A DNA stretch of 64,000 nucleotides from an uncultured Bacillota bacterium (lineage in GTDB: Bacteria; Bacillota_I; Bacilli_A; RFN20; CAG-826). Where the stretch lies: contig CASEFL010000005.1 in the NCBI GenBank assembly GCA_949287245.1, forward strand, positions 43,906 through 107,905, in the 5' to 3' direction. Below the pieces are notes generated by a model that worked only from the letters and a program-made list of their open reading frames with translations, did no database searches and had not been told where the DNA came from. Both the position numbers and the translations under genes were made by a program. Of this stretch, positions 18,999-26,700 are shown piece after piece (the first letter of the stretch is position 1; each line of letters begins with the position of its first letter).

Positions 18999-19583
18999 AT
19001 GGATTTATTTGTTGCCTTTCTTTTAGCGATTGTTTCTAGTGCCTTAATCGATAATGTTGTCTTAAGTCGTTTTTATGGCATTTGTTCTTTTGTTGGCACA
19101 GGGAATAAGATAAAACCCGCTTTCTGCATGGGTTTAGCGGTCACCTTTGTTATTGTTTTAGCCGCTATTGTTTGTTGGCCTTTATATACCTATGTTTTAG
19201 TGCCCGCAAACATGGCCTTCTTAGACACGATTGTTTATATCTTAGTCATTGCTTGTCTTGTGCAATTAGTAGGAATCTTTATCAAAAAAACTTCTCCTAC
19301 TTTATATAAAACATTAGGCATTTATCTTCCTTTAATTACCACAAACTGTGCGGTGCTTGGTGTCGCGCAAGGCAATACGGATCAAAGCTTAGATTTCCTT
19401 TCTTCTTTAGGAAATGCATTAGGAACTTCTCTTGGCTATTTAATTGTCATTGTTCTTTTTGCTACCATTCGGGAACGGCTTGAAAGTGCTGATACTCCCA
19501 AAGCCTTTAAAGGAATTCCTCTTGCTTTAGTCACGGCTGGCTTAATGGCTTTAGCCTTCATGGGCTTACAAGGGATTGTTTAA
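18999..19583 (+). CDS. rnfA: Rnf complex subunit RnfA
   Basis: This 194-residue six-helix subunit is homologous to NqrE and the inverted-topology partner of RnfE. The cluster-cysteine motifs FYGICSFVG and TTNCAVLGVAQGN are intact, as is the N-terminal DNVVLSRFYG signature. It follows rnfE by two bases. Length is standard. Confidence 0.95.
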   Translation: MDLFVAFLLAIVSSALIDNVVLSRFYGICSFVGTGNKIKPAFCMGLAVTFVIVLAAIVCWPLYTYVLVPANMAFLDTIVYILVIACLVQLVGIFIKKTSPTLYKTLGIYLPLITTNCAVLGVAQGNTDQSLDFLSSLGNALGTSLGYLIVIVLFATIRERLESADTPKAFKGIPLALVTAGLMALAFMGLQGIV

Positions 19584-19584
19584 T

Positions 19585-19821
19585 ATGTCAAGTGAAGTGG
19601 CAACCATTCTTGCCATTCTCATTGTTGTATTGCTGGTTATCCTTTTTGTTGTTTCCTTTGTTATCTATGTGAAAACGCCTCCTCCGAAAGGATGTGAACG
19701 TCTTCCTAAAGATAAGGAAGCTTGTATGCACTGCGATAATGAAGGATGTAAGTTATATGTTCCAAAGGGAGCATTAAAACCTCAAGAAGAGGAGAATAAG
19801 GAGGATGTAGGACATGATTAA
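19585..19821 (+). CDS. Small Cys-rich single-pass membrane protein between rnfA and rnfB
   Basis: This 78-residue protein has one N-terminal membrane helix (about 6-30) and a short soluble tail with four cysteines, CERLPKDKEACMHCDNEGC, that could hold a metal or Fe-S cluster. An in-frame TTG at 19576 would overlap rnfA; ATG 19585 with AAGGGA upstream is preferred. It overlaps rnfB by eight bases, so it is co-translated with Rnf. Canonical rnf operons do not have it, so an added electron-transfer or assembly role is an inference. It is not a displaced piece of known RnfB. Confidence 0.65.
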   Translation: MSSEVATILAILIVVLLVILFVVSFVIYVKTPPPKGCERLPKDKEACMHCDNEGCKLYVPKGALKPQEEENKEDVGHD

Positions 19822-20179
19822 TTTACTCTTTGATCAAAATCTTGATAATGGACTTGCGATTTTATATAGCATCCTTGTTTTAGTTGCTTTAGGCGCTATT
19901 TTTGCTTTTCTTCTTTGCTTATTTTTTCAAATCTTCAAAGTAAAAGAAGACTTAAGAGTTCGTGAAGTGGAAAAGAAATTACCCGGATATAACTGTGGGG
20001 CATGTGGGAATCCTGGCTGTCATGATATGGCAGAGAAACTTGTTTCTGGTGAAATTAAAGATCCAAGTTTGTGTAAGCCAGGGAAAAAAGAAACAAATTT
20101 TGATCCGATTGTTGCCTATTTGGCGGCAAATCCTGCACCAATTTACGAAGAAGAAACAAAAAAAGAAAAGGAAAATTAA
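19814..20179 (+). CDS. rnfB: Minimal RnfB lacking ferredoxin domains
   Basis: RnfB normally has a membrane anchor, a four-Cys [4Fe-4S] domain and two or more ferredoxin-type clusters that receive electrons from ferredoxin. This 121-residue version keeps the helix (about 15-40) and the Fe-S domain (NCGACGNPGCHDMAEKLVSGE with a later DPSLC), then ends in a charged KKEKEN tail. The rnf operon terminator follows directly and no ferredoxin remnant is visible, so the loss looks genuine and not a frameshift. Electron entry must use another protein or RnfC. Confidence 0.82.
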   Translation: MINLLFDQNLDNGLAILYSILVLVALGAIFAFLLCLFFQIFKVKEDLRVREVEKKLPGYNCGACGNPGCHDMAEKLVSGEIKDPSLCKPGKKETNFDPIVAYLAANPAPIYEEETKKEKEN

Positions 20180-20185
20180 TTTCTT

Positions 20186-20219
20186 AAAGGAGGCTTTCTT
20201 GAAGAGCCTCCTTTTTCTT
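20186..20219 (+). terminator. Terminator of the rnf operon
   Basis: AAAGGAGGCT pairs with AGCCTCCTTT around a nine-base loop, followed by a T-rich stretch. It overlaps the apbE promoter. Confidence 0.88.
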
Positions 20220-20227
20220 ATTAGAAT
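20199..20227 (+). promoter_or_regulatory. apbE promoter overlapping the rnf terminator
   Basis: TTGAAG and TAGAAT are 17 bases apart, and the start codon lies eight bases after the -10, predicting an almost leaderless transcript. Confidence 0.6.
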
Positions 20228-20235
20228 GGCATGCC

Positions 20236-21300
20236 ATGAAAAAAAGAATTGTTTTTCTATTTCCCCTTCTCCTACTTAGCTCCTGTCATATGGAGGGGGC
20301 AAGCTCGTCTTATAGCAATGGATCAAGCACGATAACTGAATGGGAAGTAACAACTTTCCGTGATCTTTTTTCTTATGCGGTATCTACAAGCTTTCAGTTC
20401 CTTAATCCAAAAGGAAGCAGTATTCCGGAAGATTTTTATACGTCTCTTGGTGATTTTTATACCCATTTTTCTCATTATTGCGACGCGACTTTAACTTATG
20501 AAGATGCGCCCGTAAATGCGTACCGCTTATCTTATGAAGAAGGAACCTTCTCAATTGATAAAGATTTTTATGATTTCTTGCTTTTTGCCGAAGAGATGAA
20601 GAGTTTAACTGATGGTTATATCAATATTTTATCTGGGAATTTGAATTGGCTTTGGAAAGAATCTTTTCCTAAAAAAGAAAACACTGTATTTGAACGCCCA
20701 ACTTCCTATGAAATTTCTTCAAAAATAGAAGAAATGAATGAAAGTTCTCTTAGCCTAGAGCAAGTTGGTTCCACTTATCAAGTGAACAAAAAAGGGACTG
20801 CGATGCTTGATTTTGGCGCGATGGCAAAAGGGTATGCCGTTTCCAAAATTGTTGAAAAGTTAAAAGAACATAACGAGAAATATTATATTCTTAATGCGGG
20901 AAGTAGCTCGATTGCCCTTGGAGAAAATCCAAGAAGCGAAGATGGAACATTCTCCATTGGGATTTCCGATATTCAAGGAGCTTCTTTTCATGTCAAAAAT
21001 TGTGCGATTGGGACCTCTAGTACATCGAATCAACACTATTTTGATGAAAAGACAAATACGCTTTATAGTCATGTCATTAACCCAAAAACAGGTTCAGCGG
21101 TTCCTAGTGCAACAACGGTTATTGTCTTAGGGGATGATGCTGGGTTATGCGATGTTCTTTCTACCTATACTTTAATGCTTGGAGAAGAGATTGATTTTTC
21201 TTTCTTTGAAGAAAAAGGTTATCGCTTTTTAGTTTACGATTACCGAGAATCTTCACCTTATTTATATCAAAGCGAGGATTTTCCTTTAGAGTTAGCATAA
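20236..21300 (+). CDS. apbE: FAD:protein FMN transferase (ApbE), lipoprotein
   Basis: ApbE uses FAD to attach FMN covalently to Thr/Ser of proteins such as RnfG and RnfD outside the membrane. The 354-residue protein has a lipoprotein signal ending LLLLSSC (Cys16), the MLDFGAMAKGYAVSKIVEKL segment, NAGSSSIALG and a metal-binding region near HVINPKTGSAVPSATTV, all expected for the family. It follows the rnf operon but has its own predicted leaderless promoter. Its substrates here would be the Rnf proteins and the FMN-binding lipoprotein at 27809. Confidence 0.93.
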   Translation: MKKRIVFLFPLLLLSSCHMEGASSSYSNGSSTITEWEVTTFRDLFSYAVSTSFQFLNPKGSSIPEDFYTSLGDFYTHFSHYCDATLTYEDAPVNAYRLSYEEGTFSIDKDFYDFLLFAEEMKSLTDGYINILSGNLNWLWKESFPKKENTVFERPTSYEISSKIEEMNESSLSLEQVGSTYQVNKKGTAMLDFGAMAKGYAVSKIVEKLKEHNEKYYILNAGSSSIALGENPRSEDGTFSIGISDIQGASFHVKNCAIGTSSTSNQHYFDEKTNTLYSHVINPKTGSAVPSATTVIVLGDDAGLCDVLSTYTLMLGEEIDFSFFEEKGYRFLVYDYRESSPYLYQSEDFPLELA

Positions 21301-21301
21301 G

Positions 21302-21784
21302 ATGAAAGAGAAGGCGAAACAATTTTTCCAAAAACATTGGGCTGATTCTCTGCTTTTTTTGCTTCTTCTTTTTTCAACAACAATTGGGACAATTTTTGCT
21401 TTATTAGGGCCAAATACCGCGCTAAAAATGGCGATGGTGTATCGTGAAGATGAATGCATTTTAACGTTAAATTTAGAAATTCCTAATGCTTCAAAAATTG
21501 AAAATCCAACGTACGCAAAAGCGTTAAATTTAGAAGATTTTGGAGAAGAAGTAGAAGCGGTTTATCAAATTGAAGGCGTTTTAACTCCGATGGTCGTTGC
21601 TATAAGTGAGGAAGGGGTTGCCATTTTATCTTCAGGTTGTCCTTCCCAATATTGTGTATCTTTAGGCTACACCTTAGATCCAAGACGACCGATTGTCTGT
21701 GCATATAACCATGTTTATATCGAATTTTCTTCGGAGGGGGAGGATCAAACTACTTCCAGTAGTGGTCCTGATATTATTGTATGA
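21302..21784 (+). CDS. NusG domain II-containing membrane protein
   Basis: This 160-residue protein has one membrane helix (about 14-37) followed by an extracytoplasmic NusG-II fold, recognisable by SSGCPSQYCVSLG and RPIVCAYNHVYIEF, which correspond to the family pattern CPxxxCVxxG...IVCxPNxxxIE. Such proteins often sit beside apbE, rnf and Gx transporter genes in Firmicutes. Their function is not established. It starts one base after the apbE stop and overlaps the next gene (ATGA). The Ser-rich C-terminal tail is low complexity. Confidence 0.8.
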   Translation: MKEKAKQFFQKHWADSLLFLLLLFSTTIGTIFALLGPNTALKMAMVYREDECILTLNLEIPNASKIENPTYAKALNLEDFGEEVEAVYQIEGVLTPMVVAISEEGVAILSSGCPSQYCVSLGYTLDPRRPIVCAYNHVYIEFSSEGEDQTTSSSGPDIIV

Positions 21785-22296
21785 AAAATAGTGTCCGAAG
21801 AATTGCTCTTGACGCGACAATGTTGGCTTTAGCTTTAGCCTTATCGATTGCTGAAAGTTTTATTCCTATTTCTACTCTTCCCGGATTTAAGCCTGGCTTA
21901 GCAAACATCATCATCCTTGTCTTAATTTATCGCTTTTCTGCCTTAGAAGCTTTTACGATTGACTTAGGAAGAATATTTCTTGCTTCTTTAATGACGGGAA
22001 AAATCTTCTCTTTACCTTTTTATATGTCTTTAGTAGGTGGTCTTCTTTCTTATTTTGGGATGCTTTTGATTGCAAAACTGGGAAAGAAGATTTTTACCAT
22101 TTATGGTGCTTCTCTTTTTGGAAGTATATTACACTGCTTCGGCCAAATTCTCATTGCCTCAATTATTCTTTCAACATGGGGTGTATTTTGGTATTTTCCT
22201 CTCATGTCCTTTATTGGTTGCTTTACGGGTTTAGCGGTTGGCTTTTTCGCGGACCGTATTATCGCAAGCGGTGTTTTTGAGCGTCTTCGTCTTTAA
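21781..22296 (+). CDS. Gx transporter family membrane protein
   Basis: This 171-residue protein has about five hydrophobic segments and matches the Gx transporter family (often mislabelled heptaprenyl diphosphate synthase component I), with RRIALDATMLALALALSIAES and FKPGLANIIILVLIYRF as hallmark segments. It resembles ECF S components. In Firmicutes it travels with apbE and NusG-II genes, suggesting uptake or movement of a precursor needed by the redox module. That role is inference. Confidence 0.8.
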   Translation: MKNSVRRIALDATMLALALALSIAESFIPISTLPGFKPGLANIIILVLIYRFSALEAFTIDLGRIFLASLMTGKIFSLPFYMSLVGGLLSYFGMLLIAKLGKKIFTIYGASLFGSILHCFGQILIASIILSTWGVFWYFPLMSFIGCFTGLAVGFFADRIIASGVFERLRL

Positions 22297-22306
22297 AAAC
22301 GTTTCA
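22293..22306 (+). promoter_or_regulatory. Near-match cre site upstream of degV
   Basis: TTAAAAACGTTTCA matches the CcpA consensus at 13 of 14 positions. TTGACA follows at 22312, but no -10 is at standard spacing, so the promoter is not defined. Confidence 0.3.
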
Positions 22307-22360
22307 TTTAGTTGACAAAACTAGATATCATGAGAAACTATCTACGAAGGAGAAATTCAT

Positions 22361-23212
22361 ATGGGAAAAATTATTATCTCTTTGGAAAGTACTGCCGACT
22401 TGCCTGCTAAAGAATTAAAACATTTCAATTTTGAATGTCTTCCTTTTCACGTCACGATGGGCGAAGAAACATTTTGGGATGGTGAAAAAAGTAATGAAGA
22501 CATTTTTGCATTTAGTGAGACACACTCTACTCTTGCGAAAACAAGCGCGCCCAATGTGAAGGAATATGAGGATCATTTTCAAAAATGCCTGCAAAAAGGC
22601 GATAAAATTATCCATTTTTGTATTTCATCTTCTTTATCTGGTGGTTATAAAAATGCTTGTCTTGCCAAAGGAGATAATCCAAATATTCTTGTTGTTGACT
22701 CTGAAGAATTCTCTTTAGGAATTGCCATGGAAGCTTTTAAAGCAAAAGAACTTATCGAAAAAGGGGAAGAAGATTTTTGCCTCATTGCTAAAAAAGCGAA
22801 GGAATTTCGTAATACTATTGATGCCTCTTTAATGATTAGTGATTTAAAGTTTATGGCGAAAGGAGGACGTTGCCCTTCGTTAGTGGCTAAACTTCTTTCT
22901 CCTTTACCTTTACGCGTAAGTGTGTATGTAAAAGAAGGGAAACTTTCTTTAGCCAAAACGCTTCTTCTTGGGAAAATTGAAAAATGTGTAAAAACTTACA
23001 TCGATTCCCGTTTAAAACTTTACGAAGGTAAGATTGATTATTCCTTTGTTGCTTTAGGATATACAAGTGCTTCCAGAAAAGGGGTGGAAGAGGCAGTAAA
23101 TTATTTAAAGCAAAAAGGTTTTCAAGAAGTGCTTTCTGTACCAACGAATGCCACCGATGCATGCCACGGGGGACCGGATGTTATTGGCTTTACTTTTGCC
23201 TTTCATGAATAA
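22361..23212 (+). CDS. DegV family fatty-acid-binding protein
   Basis: This 283-residue DegV protein has the N-terminal SLESTADLP (consensus DSTADLP), the TSAPNVKEYEDHF segment, SSSLSGGYKNA and a late CHGGPDVIGFTF. In Gram-positives FakB-type DegV proteins present fatty acids to the kinase FakA for phospholipid synthesis; other DegV members have unknown ligands. AAGGAG precedes the ATG. It is probably monocistronic, and an AT-only hairpin after the stop may terminate it. Confidence 0.85.
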   Translation: MGKIIISLESTADLPAKELKHFNFECLPFHVTMGEETFWDGEKSNEDIFAFSETHSTLAKTSAPNVKEYEDHFQKCLQKGDKIIHFCISSSLSGGYKNACLAKGDNPNILVVDSEEFSLGIAMEAFKAKELIEKGEEDFCLIAKKAKEFRNTIDASLMISDLKFMAKGGRCPSLVAKLLSPLPLRVSVYVKEGKLSLAKTLLLGKIEKCVKTYIDSRLKLYEGKIDYSFVALGYTSASRKGVEEAVNYLKQKGFQEVLSVPTNATDACHGGPDVIGFTFAFHE

Positions 23213-23297
23213 AGTTTATTTTTAATAAAAAATAAAGTGGTTTTTGAAGGGTTTTTAATCGTTTATTCGGTAAAACGATATTTTTCTACTTTATTAG

Positions 23298-23327
23298 TTG
23301 CATTTTTTTTCTATCTTAGTCAATAAT
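23298..23327 (+). promoter_or_regulatory. Promoter of the lipoprotein at 23362
   Basis: TTGCAT and AATAAT are 18 bases apart. Transcription would begin about at 23334, which is the first base of the 5' hairpin stem. Confidence 0.5.
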
Positions 23328-23333
23328 CTAGCC

Positions 23334-23379
23334 GAAATATTGGGAGGGAATTTTAAGTTTTATGAAAAAACAATATTTC
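23334..23379 (+). promoter_or_regulatory. 5' hairpin enclosing ribosome-binding site and start codon
   Basis: GAAATATTG (23334-23342) is the exact complement of CAATATTTC (23371-23379, codons 4-6). The 28-base loop holds GGGAGGG and ATG 23362. The same stem and loop length occur at 27781-27826. Confidence 0.55.
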
Positions 23380-24240
23380 TTACTTAGCCTCTTAGCGGCA
23401 GGCACTTTACTTGCTTCTTGCGGAGGAGGCGATACCACTTGCTCGAGTTGCCCAAGTGCAACAACGCCAGAACCAGAGGTTGTCGTTGTAACTAACTTTG
23501 CCGAACAACTCAAAGCAGCCGGAATCACTGGATACACGTATGAGGATCCAAATGCTGCCTATTACACCTATGAAGAACTTCCAACGGATGGCGATTATGA
23601 TCTTGAAGTTGGTGCTTCTAGCGGACACGAAAGTGCCAGTACTACATCTCATAGTTATTACACTTTTGACTTTGCAATGTCTCGTATCAATACTTACTGG
23701 CAAAACTACAACTGGAAAGAAGCTGAAGACGAGGAAGTTGGAACTGGTGCAAAAACATTAGCGGAAGCAGCGAAACTCACCAATGCCAAATATGTTTCCG
23801 AAATTTTCCCAAATGATGGTAAAGAGTATGTCATCGAAAATACTCGCGGCTGGTGCTATGCCTCCACTAGCTTTGCTACCGTTGATGCGGATGGTTCTCC
23901 TCGTATAAGTGAAGCCATTCCAAGTGCTTCTAAAGGCGAAGATGGAACTTGGAATATTAACCTTTTTTCTGCTCCAAAAACTCTTAACGAAAATTTAGTT
24001 CGTACAGGTGAGTGTATGCTTCTTCTTTATGAGTACCATCAAGATGAAGGATACTGCAACGGTGGACGTATTGTTTGTGAAGTGGATTTTGAAGCGACCA
24101 CGCTTTCTGCCGGTGGCGAGAGTACCAAACTTAACAAGGGTGATACTCTTCCTGAGAGTTATTCCTATGTTAAATTTGTCTTAAAAGCGACAAACCTTTA
24201 CAGCATGGGTTATGTTGATCCTTCGCTCGTTAATGAATAA
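23362..24240 (+). CDS. Surface lipoprotein with a PNPOx-like flavin-barrel region
   Basis: The 292-residue protein has a lipoprotein signal ending LASC (Cys20) and a short Thr/Pro linker. Residues about 171-245 (FATVDADGSPRISEAIP, then LFSAPKTLNENLVRTGECMLLLYEY) follow the pattern of pyridoxamine-phosphate-oxidase-like FMN split barrels, which normally act in the cytoplasm. The family call is pattern recognition, not a search result. Its signal peptide is nearly identical to that of the FMN-binding LRR lipoprotein at 27809 and the two share the 5' leader. A surface redox role with ApbE/Rnf is inferred. Confidence 0.6.
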   Translation: MKKQYFLLSLLAAGTLLASCGGGDTTCSSCPSATTPEPEVVVVTNFAEQLKAAGITGYTYEDPNAAYYTYEELPTDGDYDLEVGASSGHESASTTSHSYYTFDFAMSRINTYWQNYNWKEAEDEEVGTGAKTLAEAAKLTNAKYVSEIFPNDGKEYVIENTRGWCYASTSFATVDADGSPRISEAIPSASKGEDGTWNINLFSAPKTLNENLVRTGECMLLLYEYHQDEGYCNGGRIVCEVDFEATTLSAGGESTKLNKGDTLPESYSYVKFVLKATNLYSMGYVDPSLVNE

Positions 24241-24260
24241 GGAAAATATATAATAAATAT

Positions 24261-24290
24261 GCCTCCTTCCTTATGGTAGGAGGCTTTTCT
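24261..24290 (+). terminator. Terminator after the PNPOx-like lipoprotein
   Basis: GCCTCCT pairs with AGGAGGC around a ten-base loop, followed by TTTTCTTTT. Confidence 0.85.
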
Positions 24291-24349
24291 TTTAGAATCA
24301 TGTAATTTTATTTACAAATATGTTTGAGAAGAGATTTCTTTCTTTTTTG

Positions 24350-24379
24350 TTGCATCTATAGGGGGTGTAGTCCTATAAT
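24350..24379 (+). promoter_or_regulatory. tRNA operon promoter
   Basis: TTGCAT and a perfect TATAAT are 18 bases apart, with a GC-rich stretch after the -10, as common for stable RNA promoters. Confidence 0.75.
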
Positions 24380-24400
24380 CGCGCATGCCGCAAGGTATTT

Positions 24401-24475
24401 GGGGCATTAGCTCAGCGGTAGAGCACCTGCTTTGCAAGCAGGGGGTCGGGGGTTCGAGACCCCTATGCTCCACCA
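24401..24475 (+). tRNA. tRNA-Ala (TGC)
   Basis: A full cloverleaf can be drawn: acceptor GGGGCAT/ATGCTCC, anticodon loop TTTGCAA with TGC, T-loop TTCGAGA, and an encoded CCA. Confidence 0.96.
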
Positions 24476-24503
24476 AATTGATTATTCCTAAGTTCGGCTA
24501 TTT

Positions 24504-24580
24504 GGCTGAGTAGCCCAGCTGGTTAGAGCGATCGGTTCATACCCGACAGGTCGGGGGTTCGAGTCCCTCCTCAGCCACCA
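24504..24580 (+). tRNA. tRNA-Met (CAT), elongator type
   Basis: The acceptor GGCTGAG pairs with CTCAGCC, the anticodon loop TTCATAC contains CAT, and CCA is encoded. The fully paired acceptor (G1-C72) argues against initiator tRNA. tRNA-Ile2 (lysidine type) is the alternative for CAT, but the body resembles elongator Met. Confidence 0.88.
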
Positions 24581-24589
24581 ATTAACGTT

Positions 24590-24617
24590 AATCCGGTGAG
24601 GTTCTCATCGGATTTTT
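24590..24617 (+). terminator. Terminator after the tRNA-Ala/Met pair
   Basis: ATCCGGTGAG pairs with CTCATCGGAT around GTT, followed by T residues. Confidence 0.75.
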
Positions 24618-24667
24618 CATATTCGTTCTTGCATTTTTCTCTTATAAGAGGTTGAATGCTAGGCACT

Positions 24668-24743
24668 GGACCATTAGCGCAGTGGTTAGCGCGGGCCCCT
24701 TATAAGAGCTAGGTCACAGGTTCAAATCCTGTATGGTCCACCA
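24668..24743 (+). tRNA. tRNA-Ile (TAT)
   Basis: The acceptor GGACCAT/ATGGTCC, D arm GCGCAGTGGTTAGCGC, T arm ACAGG-TTCAAAT-CCTGT and encoded CCA give a 73-base body. U33 placement makes the loop CTTATAA with anticodon TAT, reading the AUA codon directly. The anticodon stem GGCCC/GAGCT has one C-A mismatch. TAT anticodons are uncommon in bacteria, which usually read AUA with a lysidine-modified CAT tRNA. Confidence 0.8.
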
Positions 24744-24755
24744 TAGAAATATATT

Positions 24756-24801
24756 GTCTGACATATTCTTAGAAATCTTTCTAAGGTGGCAGACTTTTTT
24801 T
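24756..24801 (+). terminator. Terminator after tRNA-Ile
   Basis: GTCTG pairs with CAGAC and an inner CTTAGAAA pairs with TTTCTAAG. Seven T residues follow. Confidence 0.85.
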
Positions 24802-24873
24802 GTGTATATAAATGAAAACTTTTCTAACAATCTTTTTATAGGGAGAAAGAAGAAAAAAAGGTAAAATAAAGCC

Positions 24874-26700
24874 ATGGATGCCACTCTCTTATTTGTATTA
24901 CTTATCTTTGGTGTTGTAATTGGGCTTTCTGTTTTTGTTTCACGCTTTTTCACCCGTTTAAAAGTCCCTTCAATTGTTTTATTTATTGGTTTAGGACTTT
25001 TATTTGGGCTGTTATTTCGCGCAACACCCATTGGAAATTTTACCGATTATGATTTTGGGAATGTTGTTTCTTCGATTGCCTTACTTTTTATTATCTTTTA
25101 TGGCGGCTTTGGGACTCGTTTTAAAGAGGCGAAGCCAGTTTTAGGCAAGGCTTTCGTTCTTTCTTTTTTAGGAACTTTGTTAACGGCTTTAATTCTTGGT
25201 TCCTTGCTTTACGCTATTTTGCTTCCTTTTCCTCTTTCTTTTCTTGGGAATTCCATCGGTCTTAGCGAATGCATGCTGTTAGGTTCTGTGATTGCTTCTA
25301 CCGATGCGGCTAGTGTTTTTGATATTTTAAGGACAAGAAAATTAGGCTTAAGAGAAAACACCGCATCCTTATTAGAAATGGAATCTGGTTCTAATGACCC
25401 CATGGCGTATGTGTTAACGACCCTTTTAATTGCCATTGTTGGCGGAGCAGGAGATGCCTATCAGATAGCCGCTGAAGTCTCGATTAGTTTCTTTTGCCAA
25501 ATCGGAATTGGCGCAGTTCTTGGAGTAGGACTTGGAATTTTTGGTATTTTCTTTTTGAAAAAATGGGGATTCCGTTTAGGACAAGGGGCAGCAATTTTTG
25601 TTTTAGCGATTGCCATTTTATCATATGTTCTTCCTTCCTTACCGCCTGCTCCTTATTCTGGAAATGGATATTTATCTTGCTATATTGCAGGGATTTTAAT
25701 AGGAAATGCCAAAATTCCTGAAAAGAAAAATACCGTTTCTTTTATGGGTTCGATTAGTGATATTTGTCAAATGGTTGTTTTCTTTTTAATGGGACTTCTA
25801 GCAACTCCTGAAAATTTAATTGAACCGTCTACTTTGGTTATTGCCTTACTCACTTTCTTAATTATTACTTTTATTGCCCGTCCTATTTCGGTTTTCTCTC
25901 TTCTTTTCCCTTTTAGAAGTTCTTTAGGACAAATGGGACTTGTTAGCGCCGCTGGCTTACGAGGTGTCGCATCTATGGTTTTTGCTATTTTCGCACTTAC
26001 TAGTCTTGGGGAAACGACTCTTCCTTTCGATATTTTCTCCATTGTTTTCTTAATTATGCTTTTAAGTTTGCTTTTGGAAGGTTCTTCTTTGCCTTACTTA
26101 GCCGCTCGCTTTAAGATGGTGGATAAAAATAGTGATGTTATGCGCACCTTTAACGATTATCTTGAAGAAGAGGAGGTCAGTTTTCTTCGTTTATCGATTG
26201 GAAAAAAGCATCCTTGGAGAGGGAAAGCTTTAAGAGAATGCACGACTCCCGATGGTTTTCTCTTTTTGCTTGTGATGCGCGGAGGACTTTCTTTTGTTCC
26301 TAATGGATCAACGATATTTGAAGCGGGCGATGTTTTAATTGCTTCTGGCCCTTCATTTGAAGGGAGTGATGCTGCCGATGTTGATGAAGAAGTCGTTGGC
26401 TTTTCTCTTCCCTATGACGGGAAAAGGGTGCGTGATATTGAATTTAAAAAGGGAACGATTCTTGCCTTGGTAAAAAGAGCGGGTGAGGTTATTGTCCCAG
26501 ATGGCAATACCAAACTCAGAAATGGGGATATTTTAGTTAAACTTACCTTAGAAGCTCCTTCAGAAGGGGAGATAACCGAGGTGAGAGAGGACAGTCTTCA
26601 CTCCAATGAGGATCAAAACAATTCCCCCAACGATAGCAGCAATCTCAATATGCCCACGGAAGAGACGACTAATAAAGGAACCGAGGAATCCTCCCATTAA
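24874..26700 (+). CDS. Potassium/proton antiporter, CPA1 NhaP2-like
   Basis: The 608-residue protein has about twelve to thirteen N-terminal helices, the CPA signature region SVIASTDAASVFDILR, LEMESGSNDPMAYVL and AAGLRGVASMVFAIFA, then two cytoplasmic RCK_C (TrkA-C)-like modules around residues 430-570. This is the NhaP2/CvrA arrangement of cation efflux regulated by ligand-binding domains. TAAAAT ends six bases before ATG and no Shine-Dalgarno is seen. The last 40-45 residues are low complexity and are encoded opposite the 3' end of mntP. Confidence 0.88.
   Translation: MDATLLFVLLIFGVVIGLSVFVSRFFTRLKVPSIVLFIGLGLLFGLLFRATPIGNFTDYDFGNVVSSIALLFIIFYGGFGTRFKEAKPVLGKAFVLSFLGTLLTALILGSLLYAILLPFPLSFLGNSIGLSECMLLGSVIASTDAASVFDILRTRKLGLRENTASLLEMESGSNDPMAYVLTTLLIAIVGGAGDAYQIAAEVSISFFCQIGIGAVLGVGLGIFGIFFLKKWGFRLGQGAAIFVLAIAILSYVLPSLPPAPYSGNGYLSCYIAGILIGNAKIPEKKNTVSFMGSISDICQMVVFFLMGLLATPENLIEPSTLVIALLTFLIITFIARPISVFSLLFPFRSSLGQMGLVSAAGLRGVASMVFAIFALTSLGETTLPFDIFSIVFLIMLLSLLLEGSSLPYLAARFKMVDKNSDVMRTFNDYLEEEEVSFLRLSIGKKHPWRGKALRECTTPDGFLFLLVMRGGLSFVPNGSTIFEAGDVLIASGPSFEGSDAADVDEEVVGFSLPYDGKRVRDIEFKKGTILALVKRAGEVIVPDGNTKLRNGDILVKLTLEAPSEGEITEVREDSLHSNEDQNNSPNDSSNLNMPTEETTNKGTEESSH

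Noticed and set aside
19962..20279. Alternative frame as a hidden RnfB ferredoxin domain
   Set aside because: The frame has no CxxCxxCxxxC clusters and runs through the terminator.
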